A DNA stretch of 7,058 nt from assembly GCA_964617105.1 (NCBI GenBank), contig CAZTWC010000041.1:344-7401 (forward strand). Direction: 5' to 3'. Shown in pieces: positions 1 to 5,829 of the stretch. How positions within the stretch are numbered: position 1 is the stretch's first letter; each line of letters starts with the position of its first letter. Origin of the DNA: CAZTWC01 sp964617105 [NCBI: uncultured Myxococcia bacterium] (GTDB lineage: Bacteria > CAZTWC01). A program made the position numbers and the translations under genes. The notes beneath the pieces were generated by a model. The model had not been told where the DNA came from, did no database searches, and saw only the letters and a list, made by a program, of their open reading frames with translations.

Positions 1-69
1 TATTCTCGTTTTTGAAAAGTAATTTAATAAATTAAGGGACGTTGATATATGATGAAGGCGTCCGTTACT

Positions 70-1047
70 TTAAAATTTGTACCTGAACGATACTGCTGTT
101 TGCTGGTTGGAAACTTCGATATTTATTGGCAAATATTCAACCTTGTCTCTGGCCGTAAACAGAATATCAGCCATATTGACTAGATAGGTAAGGGCAAATA
201 TGCCCAGGGAGAGTTTGTGGTTGTTAATGGAATTTTTATGCCAATCATAATATCTCACTGTGGCCGGTTCATCTTCACGGTATTGTTTCCGTTCGCTGGA
301 AGCGCGTAAATAGAAAAATATCGATGAAACTAAAGACAAAGATGCCAGGCTGGTATAGGTGATTGCCCGTTCGGTCTCCCCCATATATAATTGGCCAATT
401 CCCGGAAAAAGGGCGCTGCGCCAAATGGCCCCAGTCCTTGATTTATAGACCAAAATAGACTCAAGAGACTGATTTAGCGACTTAACCGGAAAACTGGAAC
501 TCTCCTGCAAAAGGATGGTGGCTTTCTCGGCATCAATTAAACGGACAGAAAGGAGATACTTATTGTCCAGTTGATACAACGAACCAGACACCATTGCCCG
601 TGCTCCCAGTATTTTGCCCAGGCGGGGAGCGGTTTTTTCATCTACTGCACCGGTTTGGGAAAAAGCCATCTCTTCAAGAATCTGGGCTAGTTTTTCTCTT
701 TCCAGCAAAATTATTCCTTTTTGTTTCTTAAGTGTTTCCGTCAGCAGGTGGGAGAGAGCCAAACCCTGCGAATTATCGGTTTTGTGGTTGGTTTTAAATG
801 GAAGCACCACCAGGCGGTTATAACTTCCATCCAAACTTGACATCTTGCGAGCCAATTTTTGCCCCATTGCCTTTACATTATCAAACACATGGGGATAACT
901 GATCTCCTTGGGGCTTTTTTTCGATTTTGCTTTGGTTTTTGCTTTTCCTCCGGCCCAGAGATTTGAACAAAAGAATACCACCAGGATTATAATTCCCACA
1001 AAATTGAGAAAATTCGCCGCATTGATTCGATAATGACGATAAAGCAT
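70..1047 (-). CDS. Exported FlgO/CsgG-like protein with C-terminal DUF5683 domain
   Basis: The protein has 325 residues from ATG 1047. I prefer this start to the GTG six bases upstream because that GTG lies inside the ribosome binding site GAGGTGAT. Residues about 12-32 are a hydrophobic signal sequence ending in LWA, a plausible signal peptidase I site; the Cys in it has no proper lipobox. A Lys-rich linker follows. Residues about 76-198 (LVVLPF, LLEREKLAQILEE, LGARAMVSGSLY) look like the FlgO/CsgG fold, known from envelope assembly and secretion proteins. Residues about 207-300 (WRSALFPGIGQLYMGE, then two hydrophobic stretches) match the DUF5683 pattern. The tail alternates hydrophobic and polar residues and ends in Phe, as many outer-membrane strands do, but one strand is not a barrel. 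An envelope location is well supported. The molecular role is unknown. It lies downstream of the kinase gene on the same strand but has its own promoter. Confidence 0.82.
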   Translation of the reverse strand: MLYRHYRINAANFLNFVGIIILVVFFCSNLWAGGKAKTKAKSKKSPKEISYPHVFDNVKAMGQKLARKMSSLDGSYNRLVVLPFKTNHKTDNSQGLALSHLLTETLKKQKGIILLEREKLAQILEEMAFSQTGAVDEKTAPRLGKILGARAMVSGSLYQLDNKYLLSVRLIDAEKATILLQESSSFPVKSLNQSLESILVYKSRTGAIWRSALFPGIGQLYMGETERAITYTSLASLSLVSSIFFYLRASSERKQYREDEPATVRYYDWHKNSINNHKLSLGIFALTYLVNMADILFTARDKVEYLPINIEVSNQQTAVSFRYKF

Positions 1048-1050
1048 AAT

Positions 1051-1056
1051 CACCTC
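1051..1056 (-). promoter_or_regulatory. Ribosome binding site deciding the start of the FlgO/CsgG-like gene
   Basis: The minus strand reads GAGGTGATT directly before ATG 1047. GAGGTGAT pairs continuously with the 3' end of 16S rRNA, and the GAGG core lies five bases from the ATG. The in-frame GTG at 1053 is part of this site and so is unlikely to be the true start. Confidence 0.65.
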
Positions 1057-1098
1057 GCATGCACATGATCGTATGACATAAAAATCGAAGAAAATAAA

Positions 1099-1127
1099 TT
1101 TTTAACACTATTACCAGGATCTGTCAA
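1099..1127 (-). promoter_or_regulatory. Sigma-70-type promoter for the FlgO/CsgG-like gene
   Basis: Read on the minus strand, a perfect -35 box TTGACA (1127-1122) is followed after 17 bases by TAAAAA (1104-1099), a 4 of 6 match to the -10 consensus. Transcription would start near 1092 and leave a leader of about 45 bases before ATG 1047. It lies between the kinase stop and the next gene, so the envelope gene can be expressed independently of the kinase. Confidence 0.55.
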
Positions 1128-1136
1128 GGTCAACCA

Positions 1137-1152
1137 CCCCCTTCAGGGGGGG
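1137..1152 (-). terminator. C/G-rich hairpin just after the kinase gene
   Basis: On the minus strand a run of seven C, the loop TGAA and a run of five G form a short, very stable stem starting nine bases past the kinase stop codon. No T-tract follows, because the next bases are TGGTTGACC, so it is not a classical intrinsic terminator. It may be a weak terminator or an mRNA 3'-end stabiliser between the kinase and the next promoter. Confidence 0.3.
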
Positions 1153-1160
1153 CGAGGATG

Positions 1161-3545
1161 TCAAGAAGAAGCATAATCACTGATTACATGTAGAAAATTG
1201 GCTTTTTTTATAGGTTTGCTCAAATGTCCGCTGCAGCCGGCATCCAGGGACTTTTTAACATCTTCCTTCAAGGCGTATGCTGTCAGCGCTACAATCGGAA
1301 TGGGTTTTTTCCCTTTGGAAAACTCCCATTTTCTAATCTCCTTGGTGGCGCAGTACCCGTCCATCACCGGCATCTGCATATCCATAAAAACCAGGTCATA
1401 AGAACCTGATTTAAATTTATCCACCGCCACTTTACCATTCCCGGCAATGTCAACCTGATGAATTGTTTTCTTCAAGTAACACTCAATTAAAAACTGGTTG
1501 TCCTGGGAATCATCAACCAGGAGTATGTTTAATGGAGTTGAGTCTAACGGAGGAACAATTTTCCTCTGGCCGATGTTTTTTTCGGCAAAAGAGCGCTTTT
1601 TTATGCCATGTTTAATATTTCCCTGGATAGTACTTGCAATAATTGAGTGTTTAACCGGCTTGGTACAGTAAAAATCTATACCAATCTCCTTAACCTTTTG
1701 GGCATTTCCCAAATAACTATCGGAGGTAAACATCATTATTGACATGGGTTTATCGGTATTAAAGGCAGAAATACTCTGGGCTTTTTTCAACATATCAAAA
1801 CCATCCAGGCCCGGCATATGGTTATCAGTTAATATTATTTGAAAAGGTTGGTTGGCCTCATAGGCAGCCTTGATCTCCTTAAATCCCTGTTCGCCGTTGT
1901 CAGCCACAGTTACCTCAGCACTCCACTTGTACAGCATCTCTCTTAATATCATCCGGTTGGTTGAGTTGTCATCTACCACCAACACTTTGTATCCTTTTAG
2001 ATTTAATTGATCTATTTCAGTCGCATCTTCCAAATTTTGGGCTGGGATTGAACAGGGGAGAATAAAATTAAAGGTGCTGCCTTTTCCCTCCTTACTTTCA
2101 ATCCAAATTTTTCCGCCCATTAATTCAACCAACTTTTTAGAGATGGTCAGCCCCAGACCAGTGCCGCCGTATTCACGGGTAACAGAAGAATCAGCCTGGC
2201 GGAAACTATTAAAAATAACCTCCCATTTTTCTTTCGGAATACCGATTCCGGTATCTTTTACCGAAAACAGGAGATTCAAATTGTCTGCCGTAAAATCAGG
2301 GTGGTCAGCACTGCTATCACGAAATCTTTGTACTTCGCAAACGATTTCACCCGCCGGAGTAAATTTAATGGCATTTCCTATCAAATTGGTCAGAATTTGT
2401 CTGATCCGTTCTAAATCTCCAATAATATTAACTGGCACATCATTGTGAATAAAGATATTCAATTCCAGCCCTTTTTTATGAACACGCATCGCCAAGATCT
2501 GGCCTGTAGTTTCAACCATTTCCACCAGGTTGAAGGGGATATTTTCAATCTCAATTTGACCAGCCTCCACTTTGGATAAGTCTAGAATACTGTTGATCAG
2601 GCTAAGCAGAGTTTCCCCGGCCGAGTTGAAAATATTAATGTAGTTTTCTTGTTCATCATTTAGATCGGTTTCTTTCAGCAACTCTGCCATGCCGATGATA
2701 GCGTTCATTGTGGTGCGGATGTCATGGCTCATATTGGCTAAAAATTCGCTTTTCATCCTACTGGCTTCTTCGGCCATCTCTTTGGCATGACGTAATTTTT
2801 TTTCTCCTTTACCATAATAATAATTGATCAGCACCAAACCTATCAGGCCAGCCAGAAAAACCGTCAGGTAAAAAAAATTGGTATGAGACTTTTCTTTGGC
2901 TGCCGCAGTTAAAAAAGCGATGGCCGGAGTTGTCACGCTAATACCGCCCCTAATATCTCCCTGTTTATATCCCTGTTTGGCATGGCATTTGAGGCAGCCT
3001 TTTTCGGTAATTAGAGGTGCCATATATTTAAACACTTTTCCCCCGGCGCCATAGTCCAGTAATTCTATCACCTCTTTGATACCAGTTTGAAAAGATTTCA
3101 AAGCCACTGTTTCCCACTTGTCAGCCACATTATCAGGCCGGATCGGATTGAGGCTGGTTATATGAAAGAGAATTTTCCTCATTTTTTCTGCTATTTCAGC
3201 AGTTTGGCGAGTCATATAGGCGGGATTAATCTTGGTTAACTTTAAACCATCGACAGTGATAACGTCCCGGTTGGGAACCTCCAGATAGGGATTGGGTTTG
3301 GTCGTATCGGTAATTGGCACATAAACACCGCCATGGCGCGCATTCCAGGAACGGTTGAGCACAACCTGGTCAAAATATCCCTTGGCCTGTTCCAGGGCTA
3401 ATTCGTAAGTGTTTTTTTCGGATATAGATAAGTTGTTAGAATGTAGGACAAAAATAAATATCGCCCAAAATGGAATCAAAGCCCAGCGAGCCAGTATAAA
3501 AAGGTTTTTATAGTTCATCAGGTTTCGTTTCCTTTTTGCTATCAT
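1161..3545 (-). CDS. Hybrid sensor histidine kinase with periplasmic heme-c (Tll0287-like) domain and two receivers
   Basis: This 794-residue inner-membrane kinase has membrane segments at about 14-36 and 222-244. They flank a periplasmic domain of the Tll0287-like (DUF3365) family containing a CxxCH heme c motif (C184, C187, H188). The cytoplasmic part has HisKA with SHDIRT (H274 the phosphorylated His), then HATPase_c with its N box (N387/N391), DTGIGIP (D431-P437) and GTGLGL (461-466). Receiver 1 has D525/D526, phospho-acceptor D574 in DNHMPG, T607 and K629. Receiver 2 has D678/D679, phospho-acceptor D722 in [11 protein letters not shown]755 and K777. All catalytic residues are present. 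There is no Hpt domain and no DNA-binding output, so phosphate probably passes to a separate Hpt protein or response regulator not in this window. The signal is likely redox state or a small heme ligand; this is inferred from the family. ATG 3518 (residue 10) is an alternative start with AAGGA 11 bases upstream, while ATG 3545 has only AGGAT 15 bases away. I see no convincing promoter. Confidence 0.93.
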   Translation of the reverse strand: MIAKRKRNLMNYKNLFILARWALIPFWAIFIFVLHSNNLSISEKNTYELALEQAKGYFDQVVLNRSWNARHGGVYVPITDTTKPNPYLEVPNRDVITVDGLKLTKINPAYMTRQTAEIAEKMRKILFHITSLNPIRPDNVADKWETVALKSFQTGIKEVIELLDYGAGGKVFKYMAPLITEKGCLKCHAKQGYKQGDIRGGISVTTPAIAFLTAAAKEKSHTNFFYLTVFLAGLIGLVLINYYYGKGEKKLRHAKEMAEEASRMKSEFLANMSHDIRTTMNAIIGMAELLKETDLNDEQENYINIFNSAGETLLSLINSILDLSKVEAGQIEIENIPFNLVEMVETTGQILAMRVHKKGLELNIFIHNDVPVNIIGDLERIRQILTNLIGNAIKFTPAGEIVCEVQRFRDSSADHPDFTADNLNLLFSVKDTGIGIPKEKWEVIFNSFRQADSSVTREYGGTGLGLTISKKLVELMGGKIWIESKEGKGSTFNFILPCSIPAQNLEDATEIDQLNLKGYKVLVVDDNSTNRMILREMLYKWSAEVTVADNGEQGFKEIKAAYEANQPFQIILTDNHMPGLDGFDMLKKAQSISAFNTDKPMSIMMFTSDSYLGNAQKVKEIGIDFYCTKPVKHSIIASTIQGNIKHGIKKRSFAEKNIGQRKIVPPLDSTPLNILLVDDSQDNQFLIECYLKKTIHQVDIAGNGKVAVDKFKSGSYDLVFMDMQMPVMDGYCATKEIRKWEFSKGKKPIPIVALTAYALKEDVKKSLDAGCSGHLSKPIKKANFLHVISDYASS

Positions 3546-3617
3546 TTAAAAGTAGTTTATATCCTATCAAATAAAATCGTAAAAATCAGGGAAAAATTAT
3601 TAAAATTCCAGTGACCT

Positions 3618-3626
3618 TGCTATAAT
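3618..3626 (+). promoter_or_regulatory. Extended -10 promoter candidate facing the CoA-transferase genes
   Basis: TGCTATAAT is a perfect extended -10 element, TGn directly followed by TATAAT at 3621-3626. No recognisable -35 box lies 17 bases upstream, which extended -10 promoters can tolerate. The transcript would start near 3633, giving a leader of about 126 bases. Confidence 0.4.
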
Positions 3627-3660
3627 ATTATTATCTTGCCCTGATGAAGGGGTCTGGCAG

Positions 3661-3688
3661 TTGACACCACCAAAATTTGTGCTATCAT
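3661..3688 (+). promoter_or_regulatory. Sigma-70-type promoter for the CoA-transferase operon
   Basis: A perfect -35 box TTGACA (3661-3666), a 16-base spacer and TATCAT (3683-3688, 5 of 6 matches to the -10 consensus) give the best promoter in this intergenic region. The predicted start near 3695 leaves a leader of about 64 bases before ATG 3759. Confidence 0.6.
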
Positions 3689-3758
3689 AATCGATGTTTA
3701 AATCCTCCATGTTTTTAAGTTGTTAGGCATTATTTTGTTGAAATCAGGGATAAATATT

Positions 3759-4469
3759 ATGGATAAAATAGACCCAAAAAGCATGATAGAGGGCATTTCA
3801 ACTGTATCTGAGGCTGTCCGGCAGTTCGTGCAAAGCGGACAAACTCTTCTGATCGGCGGTTTTGCCCGTGGAGGAGTCCCCTTCACCACTCTTGAGTACC
3901 TGGCAAATTATCCAGAAGATTTCCGGGAGTTGACTTTGGCTAAAATCGATGCCAATGAACCGGATATTGGTATTGATCTACTTTTACAGCAAGGTATGGT
4001 AAAAAAACTAATCACCTCGCATATTGGGCTGAATCCAAATTTTATTACTCAAATGAATAAAGGGGAAATCGCCTGTGAATTCGTTCCCCAGGGTATCTTT
4101 GCAGAACGCATCAGAGCCGGAGGTGCAGGGATCCCGGCATTTTTGACCGATATCGGACTGGGGACGGAAATTGCAGAAGGAGCAACAATTTTGGAACTGG
4201 ATGGCAAGAAATACATTGCGGCCCGTGCCATTCGAGGCGATGTAGCCATTGTGCGGGCAGACATAGTTGACCGTGCCGGAAACTGTTGGTGGCGCGGTTC
4301 CAATCGCAACACATGCATAGTGATGGCTACCGCCTGTGACAAAGTGATAGTGGAAGCCGAGGTCATAAAGGAAACCGGTAGTATTGAACCTGAGAATATC
4401 CATTTGCCAGGAATGTTTACGGATGCGATTGTACAGGCCAAACCGGGCCGTCACCAGAGAGGAGCATAG
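3759..4469 (+). CDS. 3-oxoacid-type CoA-transferase, subunit A
   Basis: This is the alpha subunit (236 residues) of a family I CoA-transferase, which moves CoA between an acyl-CoA and a free acid in the cytoplasm. It resembles AtoD/ScoA along its whole length: GGFARGGVP at 33-41 is the CoA-binding signature, followed by SHIGLNP (87-93) and VPQGIFAERIRAGGAGIPAF (109-128). Length is normal for the family. ATG 3759 is chosen because AGGGA lies eight bases upstream; the only earlier in-frame start is a TTG at 3720 with no binding site. The stop is four bases before the start of subunit B, so the two are translationally coupled. The substrate could be acetoacetate, butyrate/acetate or another short acid. 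No thiolase, dehydrogenase or lyase gene lies beside it to decide, so I give no symbol. The segment WWRGSNRNT (177-185) sits where AtoD has an aromatic-poor loop and might reflect a different acyl group. Confidence 0.93.
   Translation: MDKIDPKSMIEGISTVSEAVRQFVQSGQTLLIGGFARGGVPFTTLEYLANYPEDFRELTLAKIDANEPDIGIDLLLQQGMVKKLITSHIGLNPNFITQMNKGEIACEFVPQGIFAERIRAGGAGIPAFLTDIGLGTEIAEGATILELDGKKYIAARAIRGDVAIVRADIVDRAGNCWWRGSNRNTCIVMATACDKVIVEAEVIKETGSIEPENIHLPGMFTDAIVQAKPGRHQRGA
4458..4464 (+). promoter_or_regulatory. Ribosome binding site deciding the start of subunit B
   Basis: AGAGGAG lies inside the last codons of subunit A, nine bases before ATG 4474. It selects this ATG over the in-frame ATG at 4384, which would add 30 residues overlapping subunit A that lack family resemblance. 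Confidence 0.7.
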
Positions 4470-4473
4470 GTGC

Positions 4474-5154
4474 ATGGCCTTTCAAAGAAATATCCAACCA
4501 GAAGAGGAAATTATTCTCCGGCGGGCGGCCAGGGAGATCAAATCGGGCATGGTGGTGAATCTTGGTATTGGTTTACCCACATTTATGCCCAAATATCTGC
4601 CCAAAGAGAGTGAGGTAATCTTTCACTCGGAAAATGGTTTTGTAGGAATGGGGCCACCCCCTCTTGAAGGTGGGACGCCTGATAACGACATTGTTGATGC
4701 CGGAGGCACAGCCTGCACCATTTTAAAAGGCGGGGCTTGTTTCGACAGTATTCTCTCCTTTGCCATCATTAGGGGCGGACACCTGGATATGGCGATTCTG
4801 GGAGCCTTTGAAGTGAGTCTCTACGGAGATTTGGCCAATTGGAAAATACCGGGAAAATTGACACCTGGTATGGGAGGCGCAATGGAATTGGCTCAAAAGG
4901 CCAATCACTTGCTGGTAGTAAGCCATCATTTTAATAAAATGGGAAAATCCAAGTTGGTGCAGACCTGTACGCTTCCGGTGACGGCTCCAAATTGCGTTGA
5001 CACGCTGGTGACCGAACGGGCGGTGTTTCGCAAACGAAATGGAAAATTGGCCCTGGTAAGCATTCATCCAGCCCATACCAGAGAAACAGCGTTACATGAC
5101 ATGGCAGACCTGGTAGAAGTGGTTGAACCACTTGAAAATTGGCTGCTTTTTTGA
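4474..5154 (+). CDS. 3-oxoacid-type CoA-transferase, subunit B
   Basis: This is the beta subunit (226 residues) and carries the catalytic glutamate of the family I CoA-transferase. FHSENGFVG at 50-58 matches the family active-site signature, with E53 expected to form the acyl-glutamate and then glutamyl-CoA thioester. NLGIGLPT (29-36), FDSILSFAIIRGGH (90-103) and ANWKIPGKLTPGMGGAMELA (121-140) follow AtoA/ScoB closely, and the length is typical. It should assemble with subunit A as an A2B2 complex. The gene starts four bases after the subunit A stop and shares its promoter. I see no clear terminator after it: T-runs occur at the stop codon without a preceding strong stem. Function as a CoA-transferase is nearly certain. 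Acid specificity is not. Confidence 0.94.
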   Translation: MAFQRNIQPEEEIILRRAAREIKSGMVVNLGIGLPTFMPKYLPKESEVIFHSENGFVGMGPPPLEGGTPDNDIVDAGGTACTILKGGACFDSILSFAIIRGGHLDMAILGAFEVSLYGDLANWKIPGKLTPGMGGAMELAQKANHLLVVSHHFNKMGKSKLVQTCTLPVTAPNCVDTLVTERAVFRKRNGKLALVSIHPAHTRETALHDMADLVEVVEPLENWLLF

Positions 5155-5211
5155 TCTCTATAATTGATTCGGTTTTGAGGTGGATATTTTAACGAAAAAA
5201 TAACGGAGGTT

Positions 5212-5238
5212 ATGATGAAGGGCAGACCTATCTTGTAG
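5212..5238 (+). other. Eight-codon frame behind a strong ribosome binding site
   Basis: GGAGGT (5205-5210) lies just before ATGATG, and the frame reads MMKGRPIL then stops at TAG 5236. From the second ATG (5215) the GGAGG core is five bases away, which is good spacing. It could be a tiny peptide, a leader, or the intact start of a decayed gene: other frames downstream give LVEILND and, further on, KCGHGPKQIYFGAVIP, but only with two frame changes and stops. No known gene is recognised. Confidence 0.2.
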
Positions 5239-5251
5239 AGATACTTAACGA

Positions 5252-5266
5252 TTGACATCAAGTCAA
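5252..5266. repeat. Inverted repeat TTGAC-N5-GTCAA
   Basis: TTGACATCAAGTCAA has perfect 5-base arms around a 5-base centre, the size of a dimeric regulator's operator. No good -10 box is suitably placed on either strand, so a promoter role is not supported. Confidence 0.3.
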
Positions 5267-5324
5267 CCCGGAATTAACCCTGTAAAATGCGGACACGGTC
5301 CAAAGCAAATCTATTTCGGTGCTG

Positions 5325-5618
5325 TTATCCCTCAAAATAGACCGGATCGCTCAACTCTTTGAAAGAAAATTTGTGGAATACATGGTAACCATTGTAATCC
5401 AACACCCTCAGATCATCGGTCTGTTTCAGGTCGCCCAATACCACATTGTACTGAAGCCCATATTCCTGTTTGACCTTTGCCAGGTCTACTTCACAGGCAA
5501 TATATTTTTTGATCCCCTTGGCTGCCAGTTTGTCCACCAGATCCGGAGCAGTAAGGGAATCAAAAGTGGTCAGTAGTAAAATCGGTCCGGTACCAGTAAA
5601 AAATATCCCTGCTTTCAT
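5325..5618 (-). CDS. Conserved small protein of unknown function
   Basis: This 97-residue soluble protein has no signal peptide, membrane segment or Cys pair. It opens with MKAGIFFTGTGPILLLTTFDS and later has KGIKKYIACEVDL (34-46) and DLKQTDDLRVLDYNGYHVFHKFSFKEL (63-89). I recall similar small proteins, often labelled cytosolic protein, in deltaproteobacteria, but that is memory of the pattern and was not searched. No function is known to me. The start is well supported: AAAGGAG lies seven bases upstream of ATG 5618, and a good promoter precedes it. It stands alone, convergent with the CoA-transferase genes and divergent from the glycosyltransferase, so context says little. The FTGTGP start and regular alternation of predicted strands and helices suggest a compact alpha/beta fold. 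Confidence 0.83.
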   Translation of the reverse strand: MKAGIFFTGTGPILLLTTFDSLTAPDLVDKLAAKGIKKYIACEVDLAKVKQEYGLQYNVVLGDLKQTDDLRVLDYNGYHVFHKFSFKELSDPVYFEG

Positions 5619-5680
5619 AACATCACTCCTTTTTTAGGCCTATATATTGCACTAGTAATAATGCTATTCAATTTATACTA

Positions 5681-5709
5681 ATTATATCGCAAATTGCCAA
5701 AAAAGTAAA
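5681..5709 (-). promoter_or_regulatory. Sigma-70-type promoter for the small conserved gene
   Basis: On the minus strand TTTACT (5709-5704, 4 of 6 to the -35 consensus) is followed after 17 bases by a perfect TATAAT (5686-5681). Transcription would start near 5674, leaving a leader of about 56 bases before ATG 5618. Confidence 0.5.
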
Positions 5710-5715
5710 CCGCCC

Positions 5716-5754
5716 TTGACCAAAATTGAACAAATTTGACTATTTTTACTTGAC
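5716..5754. repeat. Phased TTGA(C/A) repeats and an 18-base near-palindrome, possible operator
   Basis: TTGAC/TTGAA words begin at 5716, 5726 and 5736, exactly ten bases apart, with another TTGAC at 5750. Within them, CAAAATTG-AA-CAAATTTG (5721-5738) is an inverted repeat matching at 7 of 8 arm positions. The block lies just upstream of the leftward promoter and about 90 bases before the glycosyltransferase start, where a regulator could control one or both genes. A weak rightward promoter, TTGACC (5750-5755), 16 bases, CATAAA (5772-5777), overlaps its edge. Confidence 0.35.
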
Positions 5755-5829
5755 CAGATCGGGGGAGTAGTCATAAACTCTCTTAGCGAGATTTGTCTAT
5801 AACCTATGATCTGAACCTTGTTAGGGGAA

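Larger units (their letters stand above)
3583..3755. repeat. Spaced direct repeat AAATCAGGGAWAAAT in the divergent intergenic region
   Basis: AAATCAGGGAAAAAT at 3583-3597 recurs as AAATCAGGGATAAAT at 3741-3755, identical at 14 of 15 positions and in the same orientation. The first copy lies 38 bases upstream of the kinase start. The second contains the AGGGA ribosome binding site of the CoA-transferase gene. It could be a shared regulator or RNA-binding site, or coincidence in AT-rich DNA. Confidence 0.35.
5155..5324. other. Convergent intergenic gap with no established gene
   Basis: These 170 bases separate the CoA-transferase pair from the convergent small gene. They hold a strong ribosome binding site followed by an 8-codon frame (5205-5238), a TTGAC-N5-GTCAA palindrome (5252-5266) and a short stem GGAC-ACG-GTCC (5291-5301). 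I found no classical intrinsic terminator for either convergent gene. Confidence 0.5.

Noticed and set aside
37-63. Inverted repeat GGACG/CGTCC after the FlgO/CsgG-like gene, possible terminator on the minus strand.
   Set aside because: The stem has only five pairs with a 17-base loop, and the T-rich stretch beyond it is broken by A and C.
614-823. Open frame of 69 codons on the plus strand.
   Set aside because: It is antisense to the FlgO/CsgG-like gene, shows no family features and lacks a ribosome binding site.
2074-2448. Open frame of 124 codons on the plus strand.
   Set aside because: It lies antisense to the conserved kinase domain, and its Pro/Ser-rich product resembles no protein.
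3556-3585. Possible kinase promoter with TATAAA on the minus strand.
   Set aside because: The matching -35 positions fit the consensus at only two or three of six bases, and the leader would be very short.
4008-4475. Open frames of 155 and 130 codons on the minus strand across subunit A.
   Set aside because: They are antisense to a clearly conserved CoA-transferase subunit, and the products show no recognisable domain.
5159-5164. Perfect TATAAT on the plus strand just after subunit B.
   Set aside because: No -35 box lies at a usable distance (TTGAAA is 21 bases away) and there is no TGn extension.
5064-5261. Minus-strand frame of 65 codons beginning in the gap and running into subunit B, with a hydrophobic start.
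   Set aside because: It starts with TTG without a clear binding site and runs antisense through the end of a conserved gene.
5291-5301. GGAC-ACG-GTCC stem near the end of the small conserved gene.
   Set aside because: Four pairs with a three-base loop and only a short T-run on the minus strand are too weak to call a terminator.
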